Source of the DNA: an uncultured Christensenella sp.
GTDB lineage: Bacteria > Bacillota > Clostridia > Christensenellales > Borkfalkiaceae
Direction: 5' to 3'
Length of the DNA stretch: 64,000 nt
NCBI GenBank assembly: GCA_905203015.1
Contig: CAJKUC010000009.1
Coordinates: 1-64,000 of the forward strand
The translations under genes were made by a program, and so were the position numbers. The notes under the pieces are model-generated. The model did no database searches. It was not told the DNA's origin and saw only the letters and a program-made list of their open reading frames with translations. The first letter of the stretch is position 1. The number at the start of each line of letters is the position of its first letter. Below are positions 7,971-16,812 of this stretch, piece after piece.

Positions 7971-9245
7971 TCAAAGCAATTTCGCAAGAATTTTCTTCAA
8001 CGCGTATTTGCAATGCTCCATCGTAAGCCCGCCCTGAAAATAAGCGGTGTACGGCTTACGGATCGGCGCATCGGCGGAAAGTTCGATCGACGCCCCCTCC
8101 ACAAAACAGCCTGCCGCCATAATCACTTTCGTGTCGTACCCCGGCATATCCCACGGCTCGCATACGGCGAACGCGTCAACGGGAGAAGCCGCCTGCACCG
8201 ACGTGATAAAATCGCAGAGTTGTTTTTCCGTATCGAAACGGATCGCGCGCGTGATGTCGGCGGGAACAACGTCGAATTTCGGGAAATTTTCATACCCCAG
8301 CCGCTCCATGCATTTTCCGATGAGAAGGCTGCCTTTCACAGCCTGATTCACCACGTGCGGAGCAAGGAAAAATCCCTGAAAGAACAATCTGTAACCGTAA
8401 GCGTACGACCCCACTTCGTCGCCGATCGACGGCGCGGTGAGTCGGCTGCCCACCATTTCGATATATTTTTTTCCGCCTACGATATAGCCGCCCGTAGGAG
8501 CAAGACCTCCGCCCGGATTTTTGATGAGCGAGCCCGCGGCAATATCCGCGCCGACGTCGCACGGCTCTCGCTTTTCTACAAATTCGCCATAGCAATTATC
8601 TACGAAAATGCAGCCGTTAAAGCCGTGCTCACGCACAAACGAGCAGATTTTTCCGATTTCCGCAACGCTTAAAGGATCGCGTAATTCATATCCGCGCGAG
8701 CGCTGGATATAAATCATTTTCAAGGGTTTTTCGCCCGCTTCTTCTCTCGCCTTTTCTTTTTGCAGTACGTTTTCAAGCGCGGAATAATCTACCTTTCCCT
8801 GCGGCGTCATATCGAGCGGAGAAAACTCAACGCCGAAATCTTTCAATGAGCCGTTTCCTTCGCCGTAAATCACGCCGCGGATCGTATCGTAGGGAAGCCC
8901 CGTAACGGAAAGCACGCGATCCCCCGGGCGCAGAACACCAAACAACGCGACGGCAAGCGTATGCGTGCCGCTGAGAAGCGCGGGCGATACGATCCCCGCC
9001 TCCGCGCCGAACGCTTTCGCATATACTTTTCCGAGAACGTGCCGCCCCTCGTCGCCGTAGCCATAACCGCTGGACGGATTAAAATGGCGGAGCGCAACGC
9101 CGTTTTCGGCAAAAGCGTCGAGCACTTTCGCCTGATTGTATTCGCTGATTTCATCCGCAACGCGAAACGACTCGCCGAGTTCTTCTTCGGCGGAAGCGAT
9201 AAGCGCCTTAATCTTTTCTTCTGTTTCCGTATTTATTTCGTTCAT
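7971..9245 (-). CDS. Methionine gamma-lyase family PLP enzyme (YnbB-like)
   Basis: A 424-residue fold-type I pyridoxal-phosphate protein of the family annotated as methionine gamma-lyase-like or aluminium-resistance protein (YnbB in Bacillus). Visible marks are NPSSGYGYGDEGRHVLGKVYA, the cofactor-region SPALLSGTHTLAVALFG, IFVDNCYGEF with the PLP-nitrogen Asp, and AGSLIKNPGGGLAPTGGYI with the lysine expected to hold PLP. The real substrate is not established. Its position after miaA matches the Bacillus arrangement. The ATG has GAGGAA upstream. The 151-bp gap to miaA holds an array of 18-bp repeats, so it may have separate control. Confidence 0.88.
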   Translation of the reverse strand: MNEINTETEEKIKALIASAEEELGESFRVADEISEYNQAKVLDAFAENGVALRHFNPSSGYGYGDEGRHVLGKVYAKAFGAEAGIVSPALLSGTHTLAVALFGVLRPGDRVLSVTGLPYDTIRGVIYGEGNGSLKDFGVEFSPLDMTPQGKVDYSALENVLQKEKAREEAGEKPLKMIYIQRSRGYELRDPLSVAEIGKICSFVREHGFNGCIFVDNCYGEFVEKREPCDVGADIAAGSLIKNPGGGLAPTGGYIVGGKKYIEMVGSRLTAPSIGDEVGSYAYGYRLFFQGFFLAPHVVNQAVKGSLLIGKCMERLGYENFPKFDVVPADITRAIRFDTEKQLCDFITSVQAASPVDAFAVCEPWDMPGYDTKVIMAAGCFVEGASIELSADAPIRKPYTAYFQGGLTMEHCKYALKKILAKLL

Positions 9246-9292
9246 ATTTTCGATTCCTCAGATGTTTGTTTTCTTTGTATGTTGTTACGTAC

Positions 9293-9389
9293 TACGTTAG
9301 GCATAATTATTATGCGAGGCATAATATCAGCATTTAAAACGCATAAATCGTACTATGCGTGATATAGTTATTACGTGTGACATAATACA
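9293..9389. repeat. Array of imperfect 18-bp repeats
   Basis: Four related 18-bp units occur in two abutting pairs: 9293-9310 with 9311-9328, and 9354-9371 with 9372-9389. The shared pattern is roughly TAYGYGWGRCATARTWAT. The same unit forms an inverted pair at 2648-2688. A further degenerate copy may start at 9390 and run into the miaA stop codon. The centre of the first pair is also a 15-base palindrome (9301-9315). The array lies just upstream of the methionine gamma-lyase family gene. Confidence 0.6.
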
Positions 9390-9396
9390 TATCGCG

Positions 9397-10368
9397 TTAC
9401 ATAAGATCCGTCAGATACTCCGCCATAAAATCAAGATTTTCGTCGTTTTCTATCTGTTCCGGCGCGATTTTCGTAAGATTCGGCATACGTCTAAAATAGG
9501 TGATCTGCCTTTTCGCATAATTCCGCGTATGCTGTTTGATCTTCTCCTTGATCTCTTCTGCCGATTCGCCCGCTTCTTCGCCTTCGACAAACTCTTTATA
9601 GCCGATGCCCTGCATGCACTGCGAGTCTTTACGCACGCCGTCTTTTAAAAGCGCGTGCACCTCGTTTTCAAGCCCGTCTTCAAACATTTTATCTACGCGG
9701 GCATTGATTCTTTCATACAGCCGATCGCGCGGATAATCCACGCAAAACGCTTTAAAGGGGCAACGCGGCGTTTTCGTATCCGCCTGCTCCGATTTCTTTT
9801 TTCCCGTCTGCTCGAAAATTTCAAGAGCGCGGATAACGCGTTTCGTATCGTTTTCATGCAGAATCGCCGCGCTTTCGGGATCCACTTCGTAAAGGCGGGC
9901 GTGCAATCTTTTCGCCCCCTCTTCCTTGCCGTATTCTTTTAATACGGCTTCGTATTTTTCGCGGATTTCCTCGTTCGCGCCTACGCTTCCGAATGCGCTG
10001 TTGTATAAAAGCGAATCGATATAAAACCCCGTGCCGCCACATATAATCGGCGTTTTTCCTTCCTTTTGCAACCTGTCGATAATCGGCAACGCCAAAGCAC
10101 GGTAATCGCCGACGGAAAACTTTTCGTGCGGCGAAGCCACGTCGATCAGATAATGTTTTACTCCGCGCATTTCTTCTTTCGTCGGCTTTGCCGTGCCGAT
10201 ATTCAGATCGCGGTACACAAGCATGCAATCCGCCGAAATCACCTCGGTATGCAGTTTTTCGGCAAGCGATACGGCAAATTTCGTTTTGGAAGAAGCCGTA
10301 GGGCCGCAGATCACGATCACGCCGTTTCTTGCCGTTTTCGCTTCGTTTTTATCGCCGCCTGCGCTCAT
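9397..10368 (-). CDS. miaA: tRNA dimethylallyltransferase
   Basis: A 323-residue enzyme that adds a dimethylallyl group to N6 of A37 in tRNAs reading UNN codons; MiaB, encoded upstream here, then methylthiolates the product. The P-loop is GPTASSKTKFA near residue 24, followed by SADCMLVYRDLNIGTAKP, the family's substrate-binding segment, and DYPRDRLYERINARVDKM. The ATG overlaps the mutL stop codon (ATGA at 10365-10368), indicating translational coupling in a miaB-mutS-mutL-miaA operon. Length is normal. Confidence 0.95.
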   Translation of the reverse strand: MSAGGDKNEAKTARNGVIVICGPTASSKTKFAVSLAEKLHTEVISADCMLVYRDLNIGTAKPTKEEMRGVKHYLIDVASPHEKFSVGDYRALALPIIDRLQKEGKTPIICGGTGFYIDSLLYNSAFGSVGANEEIREKYEAVLKEYGKEEGAKRLHARLYEVDPESAAILHENDTKRVIRALEIFEQTGKKKSEQADTKTPRCPFKAFCVDYPRDRLYERINARVDKMFEDGLENEVHALLKDGVRKDSQCMQGIGYKEFVEGEEAGESAEEIKEKIKQHTRNYAKRQITYFRRMPNLTKIAPEQIENDENLDFMAEYLTDLM

Positions 10369-12563
10369 ACCACCCTCTTGAACATTTTTTCAAGTTCGTA
10401 TTTCGTCATTCTGGCAACGACAGGTCTGCCGTGCGGACATTTAAGACCGAGATTTCCGTCGATCAGGCGGAATAATTCGTCTATTTCCGCCTGAGAAAGA
10501 TCGTCGCCGCCCTTTACCGCCGCTTTGCACGCCGCCGTGGCGAGTTTGTCTTTCAGAAGATCTTCCAGCCTGATCGCGCGATAGCCGCCCGCCTCGCCTA
10601 AAATATCATGGAAAAACGAAGGCAGATCGATCGAGACAAGATCGGTGGGTACGCCCGAAACCGCAAAAACGTTTTCTTCCGCTTCCACGATATCGAAGCC
10701 CATTTCGCGGATCCGATCGAGGTTTTCGCGTAAAAACGCGCCCTCAAAAGCGTTCAGAGCAATCGTATACGGCACAAGCATCGCCTGACAAGCCGTTTTT
10801 CTGTTTTGCATTTTCTCTTTCAGCCGATTGAAAATCAGCCTTTCGTGCGCGGCGTGCTGATCGATGATATACACTTCGTCGCCGTGCTCATACAATAAAT
10901 AGGTATTGAATAATTTACCCGCGTAGATAAACGACGATACGTCGATATGCTGTTGACGGGATTCCTTTTCTTTTTCGAGCAGATATTTTCTGTTTTCCTC
11001 GAAAATATCCGCGGCGGCAGGCGCGATGGCGCTTTCCTGCGCACCATCTTCCTGTTGCGCAAGCGCTTTTTTCGCGCTTTCCGCTTTATCTACGTTCGAC
11101 GAATTCAGCGTGAGAACGGACGGCTCGAAATACAGATCTGAAAACATTTCGCGAAGTTCGTCGCGCCCTTTTCTGCCGTTTTTTTCCGTTTGTGCGGCGG
11201 TATTGCCGTTTCTCGTATCCGCCGTTTTGTAGCCTGCCTTCCGCATTTTTTCGGGCACGTACGGCACATCTTCCATATTCTGCTCCGCTTCGCGATACGC
11301 GGAATAAGAAGCGCCCGAAAGCGTATCGTTTTTTGTTTCCGGCAGGGAAAAAGGCAATTCCATATCCGGATTTTTCGCAGCATTCGCGGGCTTTTCGTCC
11401 ATCTCCGCCATCGCTTTGCGTGCTTCCGCGTAAGAGAGCGGCGGCGCGGAAATACGGCGCACTTCCGCTTCGGCTTCCGCGTTCGCGGCGTCTGTTTTTT
11501 CGCCGTTTTTATCCGCGTATTGCGTTGCGTGCTCTGCCGCAGCCGATTCTTTTCCGTTCACGACGTAATCGAGCGCGCTCGCGTTGCCGTCAAGCACATC
11601 GGACACAACTTTATAAATGCAGCCGTAAATGATCTTATTATCCGAAAACCGCACGTCCGCTTTATTCGGGTGAACGTTCACGTCCACGATTTCGGGCGGA
11701 ACGTCGATATGCAGCACATAAAACGGATACTGCCGTTTCATCAGATAATTCGCGTAGGCGTTCGTCATCGCCGCCGAAATCGTTTGATTGGCAACGTATC
11801 TGCCGTTCAAAAATACCGTCTGATACGATTTATTCGATTTGGTAAAATTCTGATTGCCGATATAGCCGCGAATTTTTACGCCGTGTTTATCCGCGTCGAT
11901 CCGATAACAATTATTCAGCGTAGCCGCGCCGTACACGCAGGCGAAAGCCGCCTCATCGCCCTCGCCGTACGATTGCAAAACGTTTTTTCCGTTTACGTAG
12001 TAAGTAAACGCCACGTCGGGACGGGAAAGGATAAAACGCGCCACGAACGTGGTGATATCCGCCTCTTCCGCGCGATCGGATTTTAAAAATCTGAGGCGTA
12101 CGGGCGCGTTGAAAAACAGATCGGAAACGGTGACTTCCGTGCCTCTTTCTCCCGATATTTCTTTAATCTCGCCCAGAACGCCGCCTTCCGAAGAAAGCGA
12201 ATAGCATTTTCCGTCCTCTGTTTTCGAGGCAATCGTCATCTTTGAAACGGCGGCGATCGAAGCCACGGCTTCGCCGCGGAAACCGAGCGTTAAAATTGAA
12301 TCCAGATCTTCCGCGCGGGAAATTTTACTGGTGGCATGCGGCAAAAACGCCGATTGCAAATCGTCGCGCCCGATTCCCGAGCCGTTATCCGTAACGCGGA
12401 TCATTCCCTTTCCGCCGTCTTCCACGTAAATCGAAATTTCGCTTGCACCCGCGTCGATCGAGTTTTCCACCAGTTCTTTCACGACGGAATACGGCCGATC
12501 CACCACTTCGCCCGCCGCGATTCTGTTATACACCGCAGGCGGCAATATATTGATTTTCGACAT
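10365..12563 (-). CDS. mutL: DNA mismatch repair protein MutL
   Basis: A 732-residue mismatch-repair protein linking MutS recognition to strand incision. The N-terminal GHKL ATPase domain (residues 1 to about 330) shows NRIAAGEVVDRPYSVVKEL, the Mg-binding Asn in ELVENSIDAGA, and DNGSGI. An acidic, low-complexity linker (about 330-530) follows. The C-terminal domain carries DQHAAHERLIF and CPHGRP, motifs of the metal-dependent endonuclease found in bacteria without MutH. The first motif normally ends with a second Glu (DQHA-xx-E-xxxx-E) but here that position is Asn. It lies 12 bp after mutS and overlaps miaA by four bases. Confidence 0.95.
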   Translation of the reverse strand: MSKINILPPAVYNRIAAGEVVDRPYSVVKELVENSIDAGASEISIYVEDGGKGMIRVTDNGSGIGRDDLQSAFLPHATSKISRAEDLDSILTLGFRGEAVASIAAVSKMTIASKTEDGKCYSLSSEGGVLGEIKEISGERGTEVTVSDLFFNAPVRLRFLKSDRAEEADITTFVARFILSRPDVAFTYYVNGKNVLQSYGEGDEAAFACVYGAATLNNCYRIDADKHGVKIRGYIGNQNFTKSNKSYQTVFLNGRYVANQTISAAMTNAYANYLMKRQYPFYVLHIDVPPEIVDVNVHPNKADVRFSDNKIIYGCIYKVVSDVLDGNASALDYVVNGKESAAAEHATQYADKNGEKTDAANAEAEAEVRRISAPPLSYAEARKAMAEMDEKPANAAKNPDMELPFSLPETKNDTLSGASYSAYREAEQNMEDVPYVPEKMRKAGYKTADTRNGNTAAQTEKNGRKGRDELREMFSDLYFEPSVLTLNSSNVDKAESAKKALAQQEDGAQESAIAPAAADIFEENRKYLLEKEKESRQQHIDVSSFIYAGKLFNTYLLYEHGDEVYIIDQHAAHERLIFNRLKEKMQNRKTACQAMLVPYTIALNAFEGAFLRENLDRIREMGFDIVEAEENVFAVSGVPTDLVSIDLPSFFHDILGEAGGYRAIRLEDLLKDKLATAACKAAVKGGDDLSQAEIDELFRLIDGNLGLKCPHGRPVVARMTKYELEKMFKRVV

Positions 12564-12575
12564 AATCTTTCCTCG

Positions 12576-15254
12576 TTATTCGTCTTTTTGCAGTTTCTCT
12601 TTCAGATCGGAAAGAAGCAGCAACGCCTGCATCGGAGAAAGGGAATTCACATCGGTATCGGCGATGATATTTTCCACTTCGCTTCTTTCCCTCTGTTTGT
12701 TTTCGTTTTCTTCCTCGTTTTCGCCATTTCCCGCCGTCGCGGCGATTTCGGAAAGGGTTATCGCGCTCTTTTTCGCCACGTCGCTGTTTTCCAGCACTTT
12801 TAATATACGTTTCGCGCGATCCGTCACTTCTTTCGGCACGCCGGCAAGCGAAGCCACTTCGATACCGAAAGAACGGTTTGCCCCGCCGCGCTGAATTTTG
12901 CGCAAAAACACCACGGTGCCGCCGATTTCGCGTACCGTTACCTTATAATTTTTCACGCCCGCGATCGTATTTTCCAGTTCCGTAAGTTCGTGATAATGCG
13001 TAGCAAACAGCGTTTTCGCGCGAACCTTATCCGTGAGATATTCGATCACGGACCAGGCGATGGAAAGCCCGTCGTACGTGCTTGTGCCGCGCCCAACCTC
13101 GTCGAGAACGAGCAGACTGTTTTTCGTGGCGTGAAGCAGTATGGAAGCCACTTCCGTCATCTCCACCATAAACGTACTCTGATCGTACACGAGATTATCG
13201 CTTGCACCCACGCGAGTGAATACGCGATCGATTACGGGAATCTGCGCCGATTTTGCGGGAACGAAACAGCCGATATGCGCCATGATCGCAATCAGCGCAA
13301 CCTGCCTCATATACGTGCTTTTGCCCGCCATATTAGGGCCCGTGATGATAAGACTTCTGTTTCCTTCGCCGTCCATCGACGTATCGTTCGGAATAAAGCG
13401 TTCTTTCGAGAGCGCTTCCACCACGGGATGTCTGCCTTCCGAAATGATAAGCGGCGCGTTTTCGTCCATGATTTTCGGGCGGGCGTATTTACGCTGTTTC
13501 GATACGGAGGCAAACGACGTAAGGCAGTCGAGCGTAGCCACGTTTTCCGCCACTTTCTGCAAATCTACGAGCCGTCCGGAAAGAACGGACACGACGTATT
13601 TGAAAATCCGATCTTCCAGCGCAAGCGCGCGTTCTTCGCTCGTTAAAATACGTTCTTCCAATTTTTTCAGTTCTTCCGTTACGTACCTTTCACCCGTGGC
13701 GATTGTCTGTTTGCGGATGTATTCCGGCGGCACTTTGTCTTTGAACGAATTGGATACTTCGATATAGTAGCCGAACACGCGGTTGAAAGAGATTTTTAAA
13801 GTACGGATGTCCGTACGCTCTTTTTCGCGCGTTTCCATATCTTTTATGAGCCCTGCGGCGTGCGCGCGCATGTTTCTCAGTTCGTCGAGTTCACTGTCGT
13901 ACCCCTCTTTGATATACCCGCCGTCTTTCGTCATCGCAGACGGATCTTCCGCGATCGTATCCGAAAGCAGCGCGACGAGATCGTCCGTATTCGGGAAGGA
14001 CGAGAGCAGATTTTGCATAATCTTCGAGGTGAAGCCCGAAAGTTGGAAACAAAGCGACGGCAAGGCTTCAAGGGATTTACGCAAAGTATCGAGATCTTTC
14101 GGATTCACGTTGCCGTTCGAGATTTTCCCCGCGAGGCGCTGCACGTCTTTGATGCCGCCGAGCGTTTCCTGTAATCCCACGCGAAGAACGGAAGCGTTAT
14201 ACAATTCTTCCACACCTTCGAGGCGTTCTTCGATTTTCTCTTTGTTTTTAAGCGGAGATAAAATCCAGCGGCTGAGAAGGCGTGCGCCCATTGCCGTTTT
14301 CGTATCGTCGAGCACCCACAAAAGCGAGCCGTATTTTTTCCCCTCCGCATTGTTCTTCACCAGTTCCAGATTTCTCACGGCAATGGAATCGAGCGTAAGA
14401 TATTCGCTTTGATCTACGTATCTGATCGAAGAAATATTTTCCAGCGCGTGCTTCTGCGTTTCTTTTAAATATTCGATCAGCGCTCCGGCGGCGGAAATAC
14501 AGTTTTCCTTTCCCGAGATACCGTACGCCGAAAGAGAAGAAGCGCGGAACTGTTCGAGCAGATTTTTTTCCGCATGTTTTACGTTGAACGCCCAGGGCAC
14601 GTAGCAGGAAAAAGGCGGCAGCGCGCCGTGGCGGATTTCTTTCACGTCTTTGGAAAGCAACGCCATATCGTCGTTACAGATCACTTCCGCAACGCCCAGT
14701 CCCAAAAGAAAACCGACGGCGTCGGACAACGCGTTTTCCGCGTCTCCTTTGAATTCCGCCACGGAAAATTCGCCCGTGGTGATATCCGCCCACGCCGCGG
14801 CGATGCTTTCTTCCGTTTTGGAAACGCAGGCAATATAATTATTCTTCGTTTCGTCGAGAAGCGTGTCTTCGATGAGCGTACCTGCCGAAACGATACGGAT
14901 CACGTCGCGATCCACCAGCCCTTTGCTTGCCTTCGGATCGGAAAGTTGTTCGCAGATCGCCACCTTTTCGCCGAGCGCGACGAGTTTCGCGATATACGTA
15001 TCGGCGGCGTGGAACGGAATACCGCACATCGGCGCGCGTTCTTTCAAGCCGCAGTCCTTTCCCGTAAGCGTGAGATCGAGAAGCGACGACACCTTGATCG
15101 CGTCGTCGAAAAACATCTCGTAAAAATCCCCGAGGCGGTAAAACAGAATACAATCTTTATACTTCTCTTTCATCGAGAGGTAATGCTTCATCATATTCGA
15201 CGGCTGTGGCTGTTTTTTATCTTTTTGTTTTTCGTTTTCGCTTGTGTTAGCCAT
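12576..15254 (-). CDS. mutS: DNA mismatch repair protein MutS
   Basis: An 892-residue mismatch-binding ATPase. After a charged N-terminal tail of about 20 residues comes the mismatch-contact region with LFYRLGDFYEMFFDDA (the Phe-x-Glu motif as FYE), then core and clamp domains, and the C-terminal ATPase with TGPNMAGKSTYMRQVA (Walker A), SLLVLDEVGRGTSTYDG (Walker B) and ATHYHELTEL. The start ATG has GAGGGG at normal spacing. It sits between miaB and mutL in a tight operon. Confidence 0.97.
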   Translation of the reverse strand: MANTSENEKQKDKKQPQPSNMMKHYLSMKEKYKDCILFYRLGDFYEMFFDDAIKVSSLLDLTLTGKDCGLKERAPMCGIPFHAADTYIAKLVALGEKVAICEQLSDPKASKGLVDRDVIRIVSAGTLIEDTLLDETKNNYIACVSKTEESIAAAWADITTGEFSVAEFKGDAENALSDAVGFLLGLGVAEVICNDDMALLSKDVKEIRHGALPPFSCYVPWAFNVKHAEKNLLEQFRASSLSAYGISGKENCISAAGALIEYLKETQKHALENISSIRYVDQSEYLTLDSIAVRNLELVKNNAEGKKYGSLLWVLDDTKTAMGARLLSRWILSPLKNKEKIEERLEGVEELYNASVLRVGLQETLGGIKDVQRLAGKISNGNVNPKDLDTLRKSLEALPSLCFQLSGFTSKIMQNLLSSFPNTDDLVALLSDTIAEDPSAMTKDGGYIKEGYDSELDELRNMRAHAAGLIKDMETREKERTDIRTLKISFNRVFGYYIEVSNSFKDKVPPEYIRKQTIATGERYVTEELKKLEERILTSEERALALEDRIFKYVVSVLSGRLVDLQKVAENVATLDCLTSFASVSKQRKYARPKIMDENAPLIISEGRHPVVEALSKERFIPNDTSMDGEGNRSLIITGPNMAGKSTYMRQVALIAIMAHIGCFVPAKSAQIPVIDRVFTRVGASDNLVYDQSTFMVEMTEVASILLHATKNSLLVLDEVGRGTSTYDGLSIAWSVIEYLTDKVRAKTLFATHYHELTELENTIAGVKNYKVTVREIGGTVVFLRKIQRGGANRSFGIEVASLAGVPKEVTDRAKRILKVLENSDVAKKSAITLSEIAATAGNGENEEENENKQRERSEVENIIADTDVNSLSPMQALLLLSDLKEKLQKDE

Positions 15255-15270
15255 TCGTTTTTCCCCTCAT

Positions 15271-16599
15271 TTAATCCTCGATTTTTTCCACCGTACCCGT
15301 TAAAGAAATGCCGTTTGCCGACTCCACTTTTACCTGCACGAATTTACCGATGATGTTTTCGGGATAAGGAAAATACGCCATACGCCCGAATTCGTCTCTG
15401 CCGAGATACGTTTTTTTCTTTTCGTCGTAATCTTCGCACAGAATTTCCGTAAGTTTCCCCACGTATTTTTCCGATTTTTGCCGCGTAAGAGAATTGACGA
15501 GCGCCACAAGCCGCATGATGCGGTCTTTCGACACTTCTTCGGGAATCTGATCGGGCATTTCGGCCGCCCGCGTGCCCGAACGCTTTGAATAGACAAACGT
15601 AAACGCCGAAGCGAAATCCGCCTTTTTCACGAGTTCTTCCGTTTTTAAATAGTCTTCTTCCGTTTCCCCCGGGAAGCCTACGATAATATCCGTGGTGACT
15701 TCCGCTTCGGGAATTTCCGTTTTTAAAAGACGGATTTCGTCGAGATATTTTTCCGAAGTGTAGCGCCTGTTCATACGGCGCAGAATTTCATCCGAACCGG
15801 ATTGCACGGGCAGGTGTACAAGTCTGCATATTTTTGGATGCTTTTTCATAACGGCGATCACGTCGGCATTGAAATCTTTCGGATGATTCGTCATGAAGCG
15901 AAGGCGGAATTTTCCTTCGATCGAAGCCGCCCGATCGAGAAGCGAGGCGAACGTAGTGCCGTCGGCAAGATCGTTGCCGTAAGAATTTACGTTCTGCCCG
16001 AGAAGGGTGATTTCTTTATAGCCCTGCTCTACGAGAGATTTCACTTCTGCGAGGATGTTTTCCGCCTTTCTCGATCTTTCTCTGCCGCGAACGTACGGAA
16101 CGATACAATACGAGCAGAAATTATCGCAGCCGTAAGCGATATTCACCCATGCGTTCGGAAAACTGGTGCGGAACGGCTGCACGTTTTCCACGATTTCGCC
16201 CTCTTTTTCGCGGATTTTCACAACGCGTTTTTTCGCGCGTTTTTTCTGTTCGATCAGCGCAGGCAATTCTTCCAGATTCAGTGTGCCGAAAATAATATCG
16301 ATAAACGGAAATTTTTCTTTCAGAACGTCCGCCTTGCCCTTTTCCTGCGTCATACAGCCGCCCACGGCGATAATCAGCCCCTTCTTTTGCTTTTTCAGTT
16401 TTTTCAGCGCGCCGATATTGCCGAACGCGTGATTTTCGGCGTTTTCGCGGATACAGCACGTATTGAAAACGATGACGTCCGCCTCTTCCTGCGACGCTGC
16501 AGATTCATAGCCAACGGAGCGGAGCAATCCCGCGATTTTTTCCGATTCGTGCACGTTCATCTGACAGCCGTATGTAACTACGTAATATTTACCCTGCAT
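15271..16599 (-). CDS. miaB: tRNA-2-methylthio-N6-dimethylallyladenosine synthase
   Basis: A 442-residue radical SAM enzyme that inserts a methylthio group at C2 of i6A37 in tRNA. The N-terminal domain carries three cluster cysteines in TYGCQMNVHESE, FNTCCIRENAE and GGCMTQEKGK. The radical SAM motif is CDNFCSYCIVPYVRG, and IVGFPGETEEDY follows. A TRAM domain ends the protein. The start at MQGKYYVV (16597-16599) fits the family N-terminus; upstream in-frame sequence looks non-conserved. The ribosome binding site is weak (AGAAAG). It heads the miaB-mutS-mutL-miaA group, and acts on the tRNA product of MiaA. Confidence 0.95.
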   Translation of the reverse strand: MQGKYYVVTYGCQMNVHESEKIAGLLRSVGYESAASQEEADVIVFNTCCIRENAENHAFGNIGALKKLKKQKKGLIIAVGGCMTQEKGKADVLKEKFPFIDIIFGTLNLEELPALIEQKKRAKKRVVKIREKEGEIVENVQPFRTSFPNAWVNIAYGCDNFCSYCIVPYVRGRERSRKAENILAEVKSLVEQGYKEITLLGQNVNSYGNDLADGTTFASLLDRAASIEGKFRLRFMTNHPKDFNADVIAVMKKHPKICRLVHLPVQSGSDEILRRMNRRYTSEKYLDEIRLLKTEIPEAEVTTDIIVGFPGETEEDYLKTEELVKKADFASAFTFVYSKRSGTRAAEMPDQIPEEVSKDRIMRLVALVNSLTRQKSEKYVGKLTEILCEDYDEKKKTYLGRDEFGRMAYFPYPENIIGKFVQVKVESANGISLTGTVEKIED

Positions 16600-16729
16600 A
16601 TTTTTTCTTTCTACCTTCGTCTTTTTTACCGTAAGTTGCCCTTCTGCCGTTTTACGGCTAAAATCAACGTTTTTACGCGCCGCGCGCAAAGATCGTCATC
16701 AGGCAATTATACACCCATTCTGAACAGTA

Positions 16730-16758
16730 TCATTATACACTTTTTTTTTGATTTTATC
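16730..16758 (-). promoter_or_regulatory. Promoter of the miaB-mutS-mutL-miaA operon
   Basis: TTGATA (16753-16758) and TATAAT (16730-16735) on the minus strand with 17-base spacing, about 130 bp upstream of miaB. A second TATAAT lies at 16704-16709. It is divergent from the penicillin-binding protein gene. Confidence 0.7.
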
Positions 16759-16812
16759 AAGTCTTTTCCCGCTTCTCTCATAAAAAGAAGAAAACGAAAA
16801 ATACTAAAAAAG

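Noticed and set aside
9293..9389. CRISPR array
   Set aside because: Units are 18 bp, imperfect and mostly abutting, without spacers, and no cas genes are present.
15802..16812. A longer N-terminus for the penicillin-binding protein
   Set aside because: The extra 337 codons are antisense to miaB, have no PBP features and precede the membrane segment that begins the family; the ATG at 16813 is used instead.
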